Shown: positions 41,385 through 50,942, counted from the first letter of the stretch. The stretch: DNA of 64,000 nt from Streptomyces carminius (GCF_002794255.1 NZ_PGGW01000058.1:40662-104661), one strand, 5' to 3'. Numbers and translations are program-made. The notes: generated by a model not told the origin, from the sequence alone.

Positions 41385-43741
41385 CCGGCGTGCCGCGGAT
41401 CCTGTTCACCAAGACCCGGCGGGACATCCGCCGCCGGCTGGCCCAGTTCGCCGCGATCGCGACGACCGTGCTGGTCGGCGTGCTGCTGTTCACCGCCAGC
41501 TACGACGCCTACCGCAACCTCGGCGAGTCCTACGAACGCACCTACGAGCGGCTGCACTTCGCCGACCTCACCGCCACCGGCGGCGATCCGGAGCGGATCG
41601 CCCGTGCCGTGCGGGACGCCGGGGGCGTCGCGGGCGTGACGGTGCGCACCGAGGCCCGGGTCCCGATGCGCGTCGGCGACGACAAGCTCCTCGGCCGGGT
41701 CACCGGACTGCCCGCGGACGGGCGGCCCGAGGTGGGCCGGGTGGACGTGGTCGACGGGCGCGGCCTGTCCCCCGGCGACCCCGGCGGGGTGCTGGTGGAG
41801 CGGCACGCCGCCGACACCTTCGGACTGTCCCCCGGCGACACGCTCCGCGCCTTCGACGGCTCCGCCTGGCGGACCCTGACCGTGCGGGGCACGGTGGTCT
41901 CCCCGGAGTACCTGTGGCCCGCGTACACCCGGCAGGAGGTGCTGATCGACCCGCACTCCTTCGCGGTGCTGTTCGCGCCCGAGGCCACCGCCCGCGAACT
42001 GGCGGGCGACGGCTCCCGGCAGACCCTCGTGGAGCTGACCGGCGCCGCGCGCGGCGGCCCGGCGGCCGACCGGATCGCGGACCGGCTGCGCGAGGCCGGC
42101 GCGGTGGACGTCATGCCGCGCGCCGACCAGCCGTCGAACGCCACCCTCAAGGAGGACCTCAAGGGCTTCGAGCAGCTCGCCGTGGCCTTCCCGGTGCTGT
42201 TCCTGTCGGCGGCGGCCGTCGCGGCGTACATCCTGATCACCCGGCTGGTGCTCGCCGAGCGGAAGATCATCGCCACCTTCCTGGCCGCGGGCGCGCCGCG
42301 CGGCACCGTGGTGCGCCACTACCTGGGCCACGGCGTCCTGGCCGGTACGGCGGGCGCCGTGCTCGGGGCGGCGCTGGGCACGGCCGCCACCGCCGGGGTG
42401 TCCCACGCCTACACCTCGGCGCTGGACATCCCCGACACGGTGGTGCAGACCCGCCCGGGCGTGCTGGTCACCGGCCTGTTCTTCGGTGTCCTGGTGGGCC
42501 TGGCCGGCGGCATCGCGCCCGCGCTGGCCGCCTCCCGGGCCGCTCCCGCGGAGGCGATGCGCGGCGACGCCGGCACCCCGAAGGCCCCCGGGCGCTGGGG
42601 CCGGGCGGTGGCCCGGGCCCGCCGGCTCCCGGTGGTGCTGCGGATGGCCCTGCGCGAGCTGACCCGCAGCCGGCGCCGCACCCTGGCCACCATGACGGGC
42701 ACCGTGCTCGCGCTGATCCTGACGCTCTCCTCGGTCGGCATGATCACCAGCATGGTGTCCCTGCTGGACGTGCAGTTCGGCACGGTGCAGCGGCAGGACG
42801 CCACGGTGGTGGCCGATCCGCGCGCGGGGGACCTGGCGGAACGGCTGGGCGAGGTGGAGTCCGTGGCCCGGGTCGAGGCGATCACCACGGTGCCGGTGAC
42901 CGCGTCGGCGGACGGGCACTCCTACCCCACCACCCTGACGGGCTACCGCCCCGGCACCGTCATGCACGGCTTCCGCACCGGGGACGGCGGCACCCGGGAG
43001 CTGCCCGGGGAGGGCGTCCTGGCCGGCCGGGCGCTCGCCGACCGGCTGGACGTCTCGGTCGGCGACACCCTCACGGTGCACACGCCGGGCGGCGCGGAAC
43101 GGGTGCGGCTGGCCGGGCTGCTCGACGAGCCGATCGGCACCGAGCTGTACGCCACCCGGGACACCGTCGCCGCCCTGACCGGGCTGGAGGCCAACGGCTA
43201 CCAGCTCCGCTTCGAGGACGGCGTCACCGGGGACGGGCGGGACGAGGCGCGCTCGGCGGTCACCGCCCTGGACGGCGTGGTGGCGTACACCGACGAGCAG
43301 GCCCTGCGGCGGCAGATCGACCGCTTCCTCGGCCTGTTCTGGATCTTCGCCGGGGTGATGCTGGTCCTCGGCGGGATCCTGGCCCTGACGGTCATCTACG
43401 TGACGATGACCGTCAACGTGGCCGAACGCACCAACGAGCTGGCCACGCTGCGGGCGGCGGGGGTGCCCCTGCGCCGGATCGCCAAGATCCTGGCCGTCGA
43501 GAACCTCACCGCCACCCTGCTGGCGGTCCCGGCCGGGCTGGTGCTCGGCGCGGTCGCCGCCCGGGAGTCCCTGCGCGCCTTCGACAGCGACATGTTCACG
43601 GTCGAGCTGTCGATGGGCTGGCCGGTGCCGGCCGCCGCCGTGGCGGCCGTCCTGGCGGCGTCGCTGCTCTCCCAGGTGCCGGCGGTGCGCATGGTGCGGC
43701 GCCTGGACCTGGCCCGGGTCGTACGGGAGCGGGCCCAGTAG
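41381..43741 (+). CDS. ABC transporter permease, FtsX type
   Basis: A 786-residue permease with an N-terminal helix (residues 22-40), a large periplasmic-type domain, and two FtsX-like sets of membrane helices, one near 265-390 and one near 645-775. The second half repeats the first (a duplicated MacB-type core). The GTG at 41381 overlaps the ATPase stop. With the ATPase it should extrude an unknown lipid, peptide or drug. The TetR gene upstream is the probable regulator, and a hairpin follows at 43766-43818. Confidence 0.9.
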   Translation: MTGVPRILFTKTRRDIRRRLAQFAAIATTVLVGVLLFTASYDAYRNLGESYERTYERLHFADLTATGGDPERIARAVRDAGGVAGVTVRTEARVPMRVGDDKLLGRVTGLPADGRPEVGRVDVVDGRGLSPGDPGGVLVERHAADTFGLSPGDTLRAFDGSAWRTLTVRGTVVSPEYLWPAYTRQEVLIDPHSFAVLFAPEATARELAGDGSRQTLVELTGAARGGPAADRIADRLREAGAVDVMPRADQPSNATLKEDLKGFEQLAVAFPVLFLSAAAVAAYILITRLVLAERKIIATFLAAGAPRGTVVRHYLGHGVLAGTAGAVLGAALGTAATAGVSHAYTSALDIPDTVVQTRPGVLVTGLFFGVLVGLAGGIAPALAASRAAPAEAMRGDAGTPKAPGRWGRAVARARRLPVVLRMALRELTRSRRRTLATMTGTVLALILTLSSVGMITSMVSLLDVQFGTVQRQDATVVADPRAGDLAERLGEVESVARVEAITTVPVTASADGHSYPTTLTGYRPGTVMHGFRTGDGGTRELPGEGVLAGRALADRLDVSVGDTLTVHTPGGAERVRLAGLLDEPIGTELYATRDTVAALTGLEANGYQLRFEDGVTGDGRDEARSAVTALDGVVAYTDEQALRRQIDRFLGLFWIFAGVMLVLGGILALTVIYVTMTVNVAERTNELATLRAAGVPLRRIAKILAVENLTATLLAVPAGLVLGAVAARESLRAFDSDMFTVELSMGWPVPAAAVAAVLAASLLSQVPAVRMVRRLDLARVVRERAQ

Positions 43742-43765
43742 GCGGGCGGCGGGCCCCGGACGGAA

Positions 43766-43818
43766 CGCGTACCGCCCCGCCCCCCGGACCGGCGGGTCCG
43801 GGGGCGGGGCGGTACGCG
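43766..43818 (+). terminator. Hairpin after the FtsX-type permease gene
   Basis: Nearly perfect stem of 22 bp (43766-43788 with 43797-43818, one extra C on the left arm) and an 8-base loop, 25 bases past the permease stop. Confidence 0.75.
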
Positions 43819-43861
43819 GAGAGGGGGACGAGGAGTGGAGGGGAGAGAAAGGAGTGGCGCG

Positions 43862-44833
43862 TCAGAAGACCGGGCCGCGGTGCTCCAGCAGTTCGTTGAG
43901 GGTGTGCTGGATGGTGTCCCGCACCTCGCCCGCCAGCTTCTCCACCACCTTCTCGTCGTCGGCGGCGCCGGCGGGGAAGCCGTCGGTGGTCACCGGCTCG
44001 CCGAAGCGGATCGTCCACCTCGTCGGGAGCGGCACCAGGCCCAGCACGCCCAGCAGGGGGAAGGTGGGGGTGATCGGGAAGTACGGCAGGCGCAGCAGCC
44101 GGGCGAGGGTGCGGGACTCGCCGATCATCGGGTAGATCTCCTCCGCGCCGACGACGGAGCACGGCACCATCGGCCGCCCGGTGCGCAGCGCGACCCGCGC
44201 GAAGCCCCCGCTGCCGAAGCGCTGGAGCCGGTAGCGCTCCTCGTAGGGCTTGCCCAGGCCCTTGTAGCCCTCGGGCATCACGCCCACCAGCTCGCCCTCG
44301 TCGAGCAGCCGGACGGCGTTCTCGGGGCAGGCGCGCACATGCCCCGCCCGGCGGGCGAGGTCGCGGAGCACCGGGAGGGAGAAGGCCAGGTCGGCGGCGA
44401 GCAGCCGCAGCCTGCGGTGCGCGGCGTGCCGGTCGCGGACCGCCACCTGGAGCATCAGGGCGTCCAGGGGCAGGGTGCCGGAGTGGTTCGCCACCACCAG
44501 CGCGCCCCCGGAGTCGGGGATGTTCTCCAGGCCCTCCACCTCGACCCGGAAGTACCTCTCGTACAGGGGGCGCAGGGCGGGGAGGATCACCTCGTCGGTC
44601 AGCCCGGGGTCGAAGCCGAAGTCGTCGACGGCGCCCTCGCCGGAGGTGACGCGTTCGAGGACCTCGGCACCGCTCGCCAGGAGTTCCCTGCCCACCTCGG
44701 CCAGCAGGGAGAGCCGCTCCGCGGCCTGCGGGCCGCCCGCTCCCCGCGCGCCCGCCGTACCGCCGCCGGGCCGGTCGCCGGTGTGGCCGGCGGAGTCGTC
44801 GTGGTGTCCGAACGGCCTCTGCTCCTGGAACAC
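43862..44833 (-). CDS. Lysophospholipid acyltransferase-family protein
   Basis: A 323-residue PlsC-like protein (1-acyl-sn-glycerol-3-phosphate acyltransferase family). The catalytic motif is ANHSGTLPLDALML, followed by the substrate-binding VGVMPEGYKGLG (the FPEGTRS equivalent) and VPCSVVGAEEIYP. The N-terminal 80 residues are a Gly/Ala/Glu-rich extension. The GTG at 44833 has GAGGAG about 9 bases upstream. It lies behind the hairpin that follows redF and probably has its own promoter, so it may or may not belong to the prodiginine locus. Confidence 0.82.
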   Translation of the reverse strand: MFQEQRPFGHHDDSAGHTGDRPGGGTAGARGAGGPQAAERLSLLAEVGRELLASGAEVLERVTSGEGAVDDFGFDPGLTDEVILPALRPLYERYFRVEVEGLENIPDSGGALVVANHSGTLPLDALMLQVAVRDRHAAHRRLRLLAADLAFSLPVLRDLARRAGHVRACPENAVRLLDEGELVGVMPEGYKGLGKPYEERYRLQRFGSGGFARVALRTGRPMVPCSVVGAEEIYPMIGESRTLARLLRLPYFPITPTFPLLGVLGLVPLPTRWTIRFGEPVTTDGFPAGAADDEKVVEKLAGEVRDTIQHTLNELLEHRGPVF

Positions 44834-44895
44834 GTCTGCTGTCTCCTCGATGTGTCGTTGTCCGGCGGCCGGCGCGTCCGGTACCGAGGAGCCGG

Positions 44896-44929
44896 CCGCG
44901 GTGCGGCGCCGCCGGACGCCGCACCGCGG
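44896..44929 (-). terminator. Hairpin after redF
   Basis: Perfect 13-bp stem (44896-44908 with 44917-44929) and an 8-base loop, 5 bases past the redF stop. It probably ends the long red transcript. Confidence 0.7.
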
Positions 44930-44933
44930 TGCG

Positions 44934-45617
44934 TCAGTACACGAACGGGATGAACTTGGCCGTTCTGGCCGAGTACTCCTCGAACGCCTCGCCGTACCGC
45001 TCGGCGAGGTACTTGTCGAGCATGGGGATGTTCAGGAAGACGAACATGCACGCCATGACCAACGGGATGGCGAAGGCCCAGACCGTACCGGTCACCAGCG
45101 CGAAACCGGTGAACAGGACCGTGTCGCCGAAGTAGTTGATGTGCATGGAGTACCTGAACAGCCCTCCGGTGTAGAGCCTGCCCTTGTTCTCCGGCCGCTG
45201 CTTCCAGAGCTTGCGCTGGTACTCCGAGCCCGTGTTGAGCCAGGAGCCGACCGCGTAGAGCACCACGCCCAGCCAGACGAGGAAGCCCGGGGAGTCGGTG
45301 TCGGTGCCGCCGAAGTACGCCATGGTGCCGTGGATGACCACGACCCAGGCGCCGACGGTCGCCGCCTCGGACCACTCCATCTTCCGCTTCAGCATGACGA
45401 AGGTCGTCGCGACGAACCGCAGCAGGTAGACCGCCGACAGGCTCACCAGGAGGACCCGGCGGAGCGTGTCGGCCCGCTCGAGGTCGGTTCCGAACCAGTC
45501 CCCCACCGTGTCCGTTCCGCCGAGGAGGAGGAACCAGGCGGCACCGGCGACCGCGAGCGCGTTGCACGCGGTCACCAGGAGTTTGGGGCCGGTCGAGGGA
45601 TCGTGTCGGCCGTACAT
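44934..45617 (-). CDS. redF: RedF-type membrane protein (DUF1295/ICMT-like)
   Basis: A 227-residue protein with about six membrane helices (residues 15-35, 52-72, 87-105, 112-130, 165-190) and a C-terminal LDKYLAERYGEAFEEYSARTAKFIPF, the isoprenylcysteine-methyltransferase/steroid-reductase-like (DUF1295) signature. The gene occupies the redF position, after redG. Its biochemical role in prodiginine synthesis is not established; a membrane or export function is a guess. ATG 45617 (MYGRHDPSTGPK) has GAGAGTGG nearby. A terminator follows. Confidence 0.8.
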   Translation of the reverse strand: MYGRHDPSTGPKLLVTACNALAVAGAAWFLLLGGTDTVGDWFGTDLERADTLRRVLLVSLSAVYLLRFVATTFVMLKRKMEWSEAATVGAWVVVIHGTMAYFGGTDTDSPGFLVWLGVVLYAVGSWLNTGSEYQRKLWKQRPENKGRLYTGGLFRYSMHINYFGDTVLFTGFALVTGTVWAFAIPLVMACMFVFLNIPMLDKYLAERYGEAFEEYSARTAKFIPFVY

Positions 45618-45693
45618 GGGCCACTCTCGCTTTCTGCGCCTTCTTCTGCGCCTTCCCCCCGTTCACGGACAGCTCTTCGGGAAGCGGTACCGG

Positions 45694-46971
45694 TCAGCCG
45701 ACCACCTTCCTCCCCGCCCCGGTCCTGCCGTTCGCGGCCCCCTCGGAGCCGTCAGAGCCGTTGGAACCGTTGGAACCGCCGGTCCCGTTCGCGCCGTTGG
45801 AGCCGTTCGCCGTCCGGGCCGCGGCGCTCCTCCCGCGTCCGCCGCCCGCGGCCGCCCGGGCCGTGGTCCGGCGGGCGGGCTCGGGCGCGGACTCGGACCC
45901 GGACGACCCGGCGGGCCCGGCGGGCTCGCTCCCGGCCTCCTCCTGCTGCCCGGCCTCCTGCATGAGCTTGGCGCGCATCGCCAGGTACTTGGCGTTCATC
46001 TCGTCGACCGGGATGAACTTGTTGATGCCGCCCGCGCTGATCTTGGGCTCCTGACGCTCCATGATCCGCACGTCCTGGGGGTCCTGTACCCACTTCTCCA
46101 TGTACAGGGAGGCCCAGGGCAGGACCCGCCGCAGCTTCTCGAACCGCAGGATCGGCTTGACCTGCGGGTACTCATACCAGCGCAGGATGTGCTCGGTGTG
46201 CCCGTCGTCGATGGGAACCAGCCACGAGGTCGTCTCGAACTGCTCGGTCCTCACGTGCACCATGCACGGGAACGTGAAGGTGATCTCGTAGTGGGTGGTG
46301 TTGGCGGGGTCGTCCTCCTGGCAGTGGTCGAAGGAGTACCGGATGGTCTGGCCCTCGGTCTCCACCCGGTGGTTGGCGATCTTGGTGGCTGCGAGGTAGC
46401 GCTCCCGGCCGTCCAGCCCGAGCTTGCTCGGCGTCCCGTACAGCAGCAGGTAGTCGATGTAGTTGAACCAGTGGTCCCGGTGCACGTAGGTCACGTGGTA
46501 GAACTCGAGCAGGCTCTCGATGTAGCGGGTGTAGTGGACCGGGCGGGTCCACCGCTTCGTCGCGTAGACCTTGGGGTTCTCGGTGACCTCCCGGGGGGCC
46601 GGCAGGTCCGGCAGTACGTCGCGCTCCTCGCCCCACCACATCCACACCAGCCCGAACCGCTCGCGCACCGGGTGGGTGGGGACGCGCAGCGAGCCGGGGA
46701 TGCGCGCCCCGGAGCCCAGGGCCGGGACCGCCCGGCACGCGCCGTCGGAGCCGTAGCGGAAGCCGTGGTAGGGGCACTCGATGGAGTCGCCCTTCATCCG
46801 GCCGTCGGCCAGGTTGGCGCCCTTGTGGGGGCAGCGGGCGCCCTGGCAGACGAGGTTGCCCTCGACGTCGCGCCAGAGCACGAGTTCCTCGCCGAAGCGG
46901 CGGACCCCGGTGGGGCTGTCGTTGCCGACCTCCTCCGACTGGAGGATCGGATACCACTGGTTGCGGATCAT
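45694..46971 (-). CDS. redG: RedG-like Rieske oxygenase (prodiginine cyclase)
   Basis: A 425-residue Rieske non-haem iron oxygenase. The 2Fe-2S ligands are Cys47 and His49 (CPHKG) and Cys66 and His69 (CPYHGF), spaced as in RedG/McpG; the mononuclear iron site includes HVTYVHRDHW (His159 and His164). RedG carries out oxidative carbocyclisation of undecylprodiginine to streptorubin B or related rings; which ring is made here cannot be read from sequence. About 80 C-terminal residues are a disordered Asn/Gly/Ser-rich tail beyond the catalytic core. The ATG at 46971 is preferred to one at 46998 because of GAGGAGAG upstream. Confidence 0.92.
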   Translation of the reverse strand: MIRNQWYPILQSEEVGNDSPTGVRRFGEELVLWRDVEGNLVCQGARCPHKGANLADGRMKGDSIECPYHGFRYGSDGACRAVPALGSGARIPGSLRVPTHPVRERFGLVWMWWGEERDVLPDLPAPREVTENPKVYATKRWTRPVHYTRYIESLLEFYHVTYVHRDHWFNYIDYLLLYGTPSKLGLDGRERYLAATKIANHRVETEGQTIRYSFDHCQEDDPANTTHYEITFTFPCMVHVRTEQFETTSWLVPIDDGHTEHILRWYEYPQVKPILRFEKLRRVLPWASLYMEKWVQDPQDVRIMERQEPKISAGGINKFIPVDEMNAKYLAMRAKLMQEAGQQEEAGSEPAGPAGSSGSESAPEPARRTTARAAAGGGRGRSAAARTANGSNGANGTGGSNGSNGSDGSEGAANGRTGAGRKVVG

Positions 46972-47109
46972 CGGTCGTCTCTCCTCATCGTCTCCCACCG
47001 GGGCCGGCGGGGGGTTACGGCGTCTTCGGGAGGGCCGGCGGGTTTCCCCGGTCCTCGGCTGTCGGCCCTCGGCCCTCGGCCCTCGGCCGTCGGTGTTCGG
47101 GCCGGCCGT
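46972..47109. other. redH-redG gap with 7-bp repeats
   Basis: The largest gap in the red gene run (138 bp). It contains tandem TCGGCCC-like units (about 47066-47092). No coding frame; it could hold an internal promoter for redG-redF. Confidence 0.4.
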
Positions 47110-49827
47110 TCAGCCCTCGACGACCTCGACCACACCGGTGTCGCCGTCGACCATGACCAGGTCGCCGGTCCGGATGCGCTGGGTCGCGTGCTTGGTGTTG
47201 ACCACCGACGGCACGTTGAACTCGCGGGACACGATCGAGCTGTGCGAGAGCATGGAGCCGATGTCGGTGACGACCCCGCCGGCCACGGCGAACAGCGGTG
47301 TCCAGGAGGCGTCCGTGTACCGGGTGACCAGGATCTCCCCGGCCTGGAACTCGTCGGCCTGCCACACCAGGTCCTCCACGATGCGGGCGCGGCCGACGAT
47401 CCGGCCCGGACTCGACCCGAGCCCCTCCAGCCGGGCGCCGTCCGGCACCGGCCGCACCGCCTGGGTGACGTCGTGCTCACCGACGAAGGTCAGCGGCGGC
47501 TCCGGCAGGCGCTTGTGGTACTCGTGCAGCCGCCGTGCCTCGTCGATCCGGCCGCGGCCGAAGACCTCGCGGGCGTCGGCGCCGGTGGCCAGATAGCTCC
47601 GCACGTCCTCGAAGTCCAGGTGGGCGACCTCGTCCAGGGAGTGCAGCACCCCGGCGTCCACCAGCCGGCGGCCGACCTCGTAGACCACGTTGCGCACCAG
47701 CCAGATGGAGGTGATCATCGCCATCCGGGTGGCCTCGCGCAGCTCGCTGCACAGGGCGTACAGGGAGATGACCGTCTCGATGGTGCGGCGCTTGGCCGCC
47801 GGCAGCCGCTCCAGCACCTTCCGGGCCTCGCCGGTGTCGCCGCCGCTCCGTCCGAAGGCGTCCCCGGGAGTGCCTTCGGCGGCACCCCCGGAAGCACCGT
47901 CGGCCGCGTAGCGCCGGATCATCTGGAAGAGGTAGCCCGGGTCGTCGATCCACCGCGGGTGGGTGAGCTCCATCTCCTGCCGGCCGCGGGTGCCGTTCAT
48001 GCGCAGGAACGGCTCCATGTGCCGCTCCCAGAACGCCCGGCCCTCCTCGTCGGCGCGGAGCGCGGCCTCGATGCCCTCCAGCGGCTCCTCCTCGATGATC
48101 CGCAGGGCGCGCGGCATGCGCCGGGCGGCCTGGGCCACCGCCCAGATCTCCCGGGCCGACTCCACGGTCCGCAGCGTCGACATGTCCGTCTTGATGCGGT
48201 TCTGGAGGTTGACGCCGTCCTCGCCCAGCCACCGCGCGCACAGCTCGGTCAGGACGCCGTAGAAGCCGAAGGCGTTGATGTAGTAGGGCATGTAGCCCAC
48301 GTGCATGTCGTGGAAGTAGCCCAGGTGGCGGTTCAGTTCGGTGTGCAGCTCGCGCCGGCTCAGCCGGGTGTGGTCCAGCCGGCGGGCGCGGTCGAACTCG
48401 TACAGCCGGGAGGAGACCATCTTCTCGGCGCGGCTCCTCGTCCGGGCGACCTCGGCGGCCGTGTACTTCAGCCAGACCGCCGTCGAGAGCGCGTCCTCCA
48501 CCCCGCCGGGGAAGGTGCCGAACGGGTTGCGGTAGGCGGCCAGGTCCACCTCCTCGCTGACGAAGCGGCTGGTGAAGTGGCGCTGGTCCCGGGTGGGCAG
48601 GCACTGGCCGAGCAGATGGGCGGTGTAGGAGATGTTCAGGTAGACGTGCCCCTGGAGGTACCCCATGTGCCGGTCGGCGTCGCCGGTGACGCGGACGCCG
48701 AGCGCGGCGGCGCAGTCCGTGTGGACGTGCTTCTGGTAGTACCGGGCGAAGCTCAGGCCCAGCGGTGTCATCAGCCCGACGAAGATCTCGCCGATGTCCA
48801 TCCGGGACCACAGCGTGCCCTGCCGGATCTCCGCGGGCTGCTCACTGACGTACGGGCTGTGCCGGTCCGCCCGCCCGGCGCCGTCCGGGGCGGGCCGGGT
48901 GGTGATGGGGCGGGTCTGGAAGAGGTGGAGGGCGCCGTCCCGCAGGCCCCACTCGATGTCCTGCTCGGTGCCGCCGTAGTGGGAGCGCACCCGCAGGGCC
49001 AGTCCGGCCAGTTCGCGCAGCTGTTCCCCCGTCAGGCAGGGCACGTCGCGCGCGGCGGGGTCCACCTTCGTCATGCCGATCCGGCCGGGCTCGACCGGCG
49101 CGCACTTGGTGACCTTGTAGCGGACCCGCTCCTCGACCACCTCCAGGGTGCGGTCGTCGACGGCGAAGAAGTCGCTGGAGACCCGGCCGGAGACCAGGCC
49201 CTCCCCCAGGCCCTGACAGGCCTCCACCACCATGCGGTGCGGCCGGCCGCCGACCGGGTCCACGGTGAACAGCACACCGCTGATGTCGGAGTGGACCATC
49301 TCCTGGACCACCACGGCGATCGCCCCGGCCTCGGCGCCGTCCTCGCGGTAGGCCGCGGCCCGGTCGGACCACAGCGAGGCCCAGCAGCGCCGCACCGCGT
49401 CCAGCAGTGCCTCGTTCCCGCCGACGTCCAGGACGGTGTCGTGCTGCCCGGCGAAGGACTGGTCCGCGGAGTCCTCCCGCAGCGCGGAGGAGCGGACCGC
49501 CACCCGGGGGCTCCCCAGCCGCTCGTAGGCGGCCAGCACGGCCGCGGCGACCGGGCCGGGCAGCTCGGTGGCGAGGATCTTCTCGCGGATCACCCGGGGC
49601 TCGGCGGTACGGACCTGCGCGGCCAGGCCCGTCTCGCGCAGGAAGTCCTCGAAGAGGCCGGTGGTGAGGCAGAAGGCGGGCGGGACCGGCAGCCCGGCCC
49701 CGATCAGCTCGGCGAGCCGGGCGGCCTTGCCGCCCAGGACCGCCGGATCGGCCGGGTCCTTCCCCAGAACGACGACGTGCCCGGAGCGGGACGCCCCGGC
49801 CGCCGGGTCCTCGACATGCTGTGTCAT
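47110..49827 (-). CDS. redH: RedH, PEP-utilising-type condensing enzyme
   Basis: A 905-residue homologue of PEP synthase and rifampicin phosphotransferase. The N-terminal ATP-grasp domain (about residues 20-330) includes VLGGKAARLAELIGAGLPVP and RVAVRSSALREDSADQSFAGQ; the C-terminal mobile domain has the phospho-histidine motif TDIGSMLSHSSIVSRE with His862. RedH uses ATP to couple 4-methoxy-2,2'-bipyrrole-5-carboxaldehyde with 2-undecylpyrrole to give undecylprodiginine. The central part (about 330-790), unlike rifampicin phosphotransferase or PEP synthase, is assigned by family and context. ATG 49827 has GGAGGCAC. Confidence 0.93.
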   Translation of the reverse strand: MTQHVEDPAAGASRSGHVVVLGKDPADPAVLGGKAARLAELIGAGLPVPPAFCLTTGLFEDFLRETGLAAQVRTAEPRVIREKILATELPGPVAAAVLAAYERLGSPRVAVRSSALREDSADQSFAGQHDTVLDVGGNEALLDAVRRCWASLWSDRAAAYREDGAEAGAIAVVVQEMVHSDISGVLFTVDPVGGRPHRMVVEACQGLGEGLVSGRVSSDFFAVDDRTLEVVEERVRYKVTKCAPVEPGRIGMTKVDPAARDVPCLTGEQLRELAGLALRVRSHYGGTEQDIEWGLRDGALHLFQTRPITTRPAPDGAGRADRHSPYVSEQPAEIRQGTLWSRMDIGEIFVGLMTPLGLSFARYYQKHVHTDCAAALGVRVTGDADRHMGYLQGHVYLNISYTAHLLGQCLPTRDQRHFTSRFVSEEVDLAAYRNPFGTFPGGVEDALSTAVWLKYTAAEVARTRSRAEKMVSSRLYEFDRARRLDHTRLSRRELHTELNRHLGYFHDMHVGYMPYYINAFGFYGVLTELCARWLGEDGVNLQNRIKTDMSTLRTVESAREIWAVAQAARRMPRALRIIEEEPLEGIEAALRADEEGRAFWERHMEPFLRMNGTRGRQEMELTHPRWIDDPGYLFQMIRRYAADGASGGAAEGTPGDAFGRSGGDTGEARKVLERLPAAKRRTIETVISLYALCSELREATRMAMITSIWLVRNVVYEVGRRLVDAGVLHSLDEVAHLDFEDVRSYLATGADAREVFGRGRIDEARRLHEYHKRLPEPPLTFVGEHDVTQAVRPVPDGARLEGLGSSPGRIVGRARIVEDLVWQADEFQAGEILVTRYTDASWTPLFAVAGGVVTDIGSMLSHSSIVSREFNVPSVVNTKHATQRIRTGDLVMVDGDTGVVEVVEG

Positions 49828-49847
49828 GGTCGGTGCCTCCTCGGCGG

Positions 49848-50942
49848 TCAGAGCTGTGCGGCGGGCGCGGGCGGGTTGGTGCCGGTGAAGGCGTGGAACT
49901 GCTCGCCGGGGACGATCCGGTCCGCCCGGACGTCGGTGAAGCCGGCGCGCTCGAGCTGGTCGGTGAGCTCGTCCTCGCGGGGCAGCGGGCCGCCGAAGTC
50001 GGCGTAGGTGAACCAGAGGTTGAGCACCTCCAGGCCGATGTGGCCGCCCCGGCAGGAGGTGGTGAGCAGCAGCCGCCCGCCCGGCGCCAGCAGGGCGCGG
50101 GCCCGCTCCAGCACCTCGACCCGTTCCTCGGGGGCGAAGTAGTAGATGTTGTTGTGCAGGGTGACGAGGTCGAAGCGGGGCTGGAGGTCGAGGGTGCGCA
50201 GGTCGCCCTGCCGGGTCTCCACCCGCTCGGCGAGCCCCCAGGCGGCCATGTTCTTGGCGGCCCGGTCGGCGACCTCCGGCTGGAGGTCGATCGCGAGGGC
50301 GGTCAGCCGCGGGTTCAGCCGCGCGGCGTGCCGTACGTACACGCCGCTGCCGCAGCCGATCTCCAGCAGGTGCACGGGGGTGGTGGTGTCCAGGGTGCGC
50401 TCGACGGCCTCCTCGACGAAGGACCGCACGACCAGGCTGGAGCGGGCGATGACCGCGCCGTCCTGGTCGCCGAGCGAGAAGCGCCGTCCCTCCCGCAGCA
50501 TGCGCGGGCCGTCGAGCAGGACCGGCAGGTGGAAGCGCATGACCTCCTCCAGGGCCGCGGCGACGGCGTCGTTGTCGGCCCGGGCGAGCGTCCTCGCCGC
50601 CGTGCTCCGCAGCCGGTAGCAGCCCTCCCGGCGGTCGAACTCGCCGAGCTGGACGCCGATGTCCAGCCAGGCGCGCAGCAGTTGGCGGTCGCCGCCGGTG
50701 ATCTCCAGCCGCTCGGCCAGGGTGTCCAGGTCGCAGGGGCGGGTGGCGAGCGGGCGCAGTATCCCCGCGCCGGCCGCGGAGGCCAGGAAGGCGGCCCGGT
50801 ACAGCGGGGTGATCAGCCCCTTGGACAGCGCCAGCAGCAGCGGTGTCCGCCGGTCGCCGAGGACCTTGGCCACGGTGCGGGCCTGGGTCAGGGGGCCCTC
50901 GGCGCGGTCCACGACGTTCTGGGCCAGGCTCAGTATGTCCAC
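49848..50942 (-). CDS. redI: RedI, SAM-dependent O-methyltransferase
   Basis: A 364-residue methyltransferase with an N-terminal winged-helix dimerisation region (about residues 40-130) and a class I SAM domain: LLEIGCGSGVYVRHAAR near 195-210, a downstream LAIDLQPEV and FDLVTLHNNIYYF. RedI O-methylates the 4-hydroxy group of the bipyrrole to give MBC. GTG 50942 (VDILSLAQ) lies 13 bases before the redJ stop and has an AGAGGA ribosome binding site. Confidence 0.9.
   Translation of the reverse strand: MDILSLAQNVVDRAEGPLTQARTVAKVLGDRRTPLLLALSKGLITPLYRAAFLASAAGAGILRPLATRPCDLDTLAERLEITGGDRQLLRAWLDIGVQLGEFDRREGCYRLRSTAARTLARADNDAVAAALEEVMRFHLPVLLDGPRMLREGRRFSLGDQDGAVIARSSLVVRSFVEEAVERTLDTTTPVHLLEIGCGSGVYVRHAARLNPRLTALAIDLQPEVADRAAKNMAAWGLAERVETRQGDLRTLDLQPRFDLVTLHNNIYYFAPEERVEVLERARALLAPGGRLLLTTSCRGGHIGLEVLNLWFTYADFGGPLPREDELTDQLERAGFTDVRADRIVPGEQFHAFTGTNPPAPAAQL

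Noticed and set aside
47110..49827. Rifampicin phosphotransferase or PEP synthase
   Set aside because: The ATP-grasp and phospho-histidine domains fit those families too, but the position between redI and redG makes RedH the better reading.
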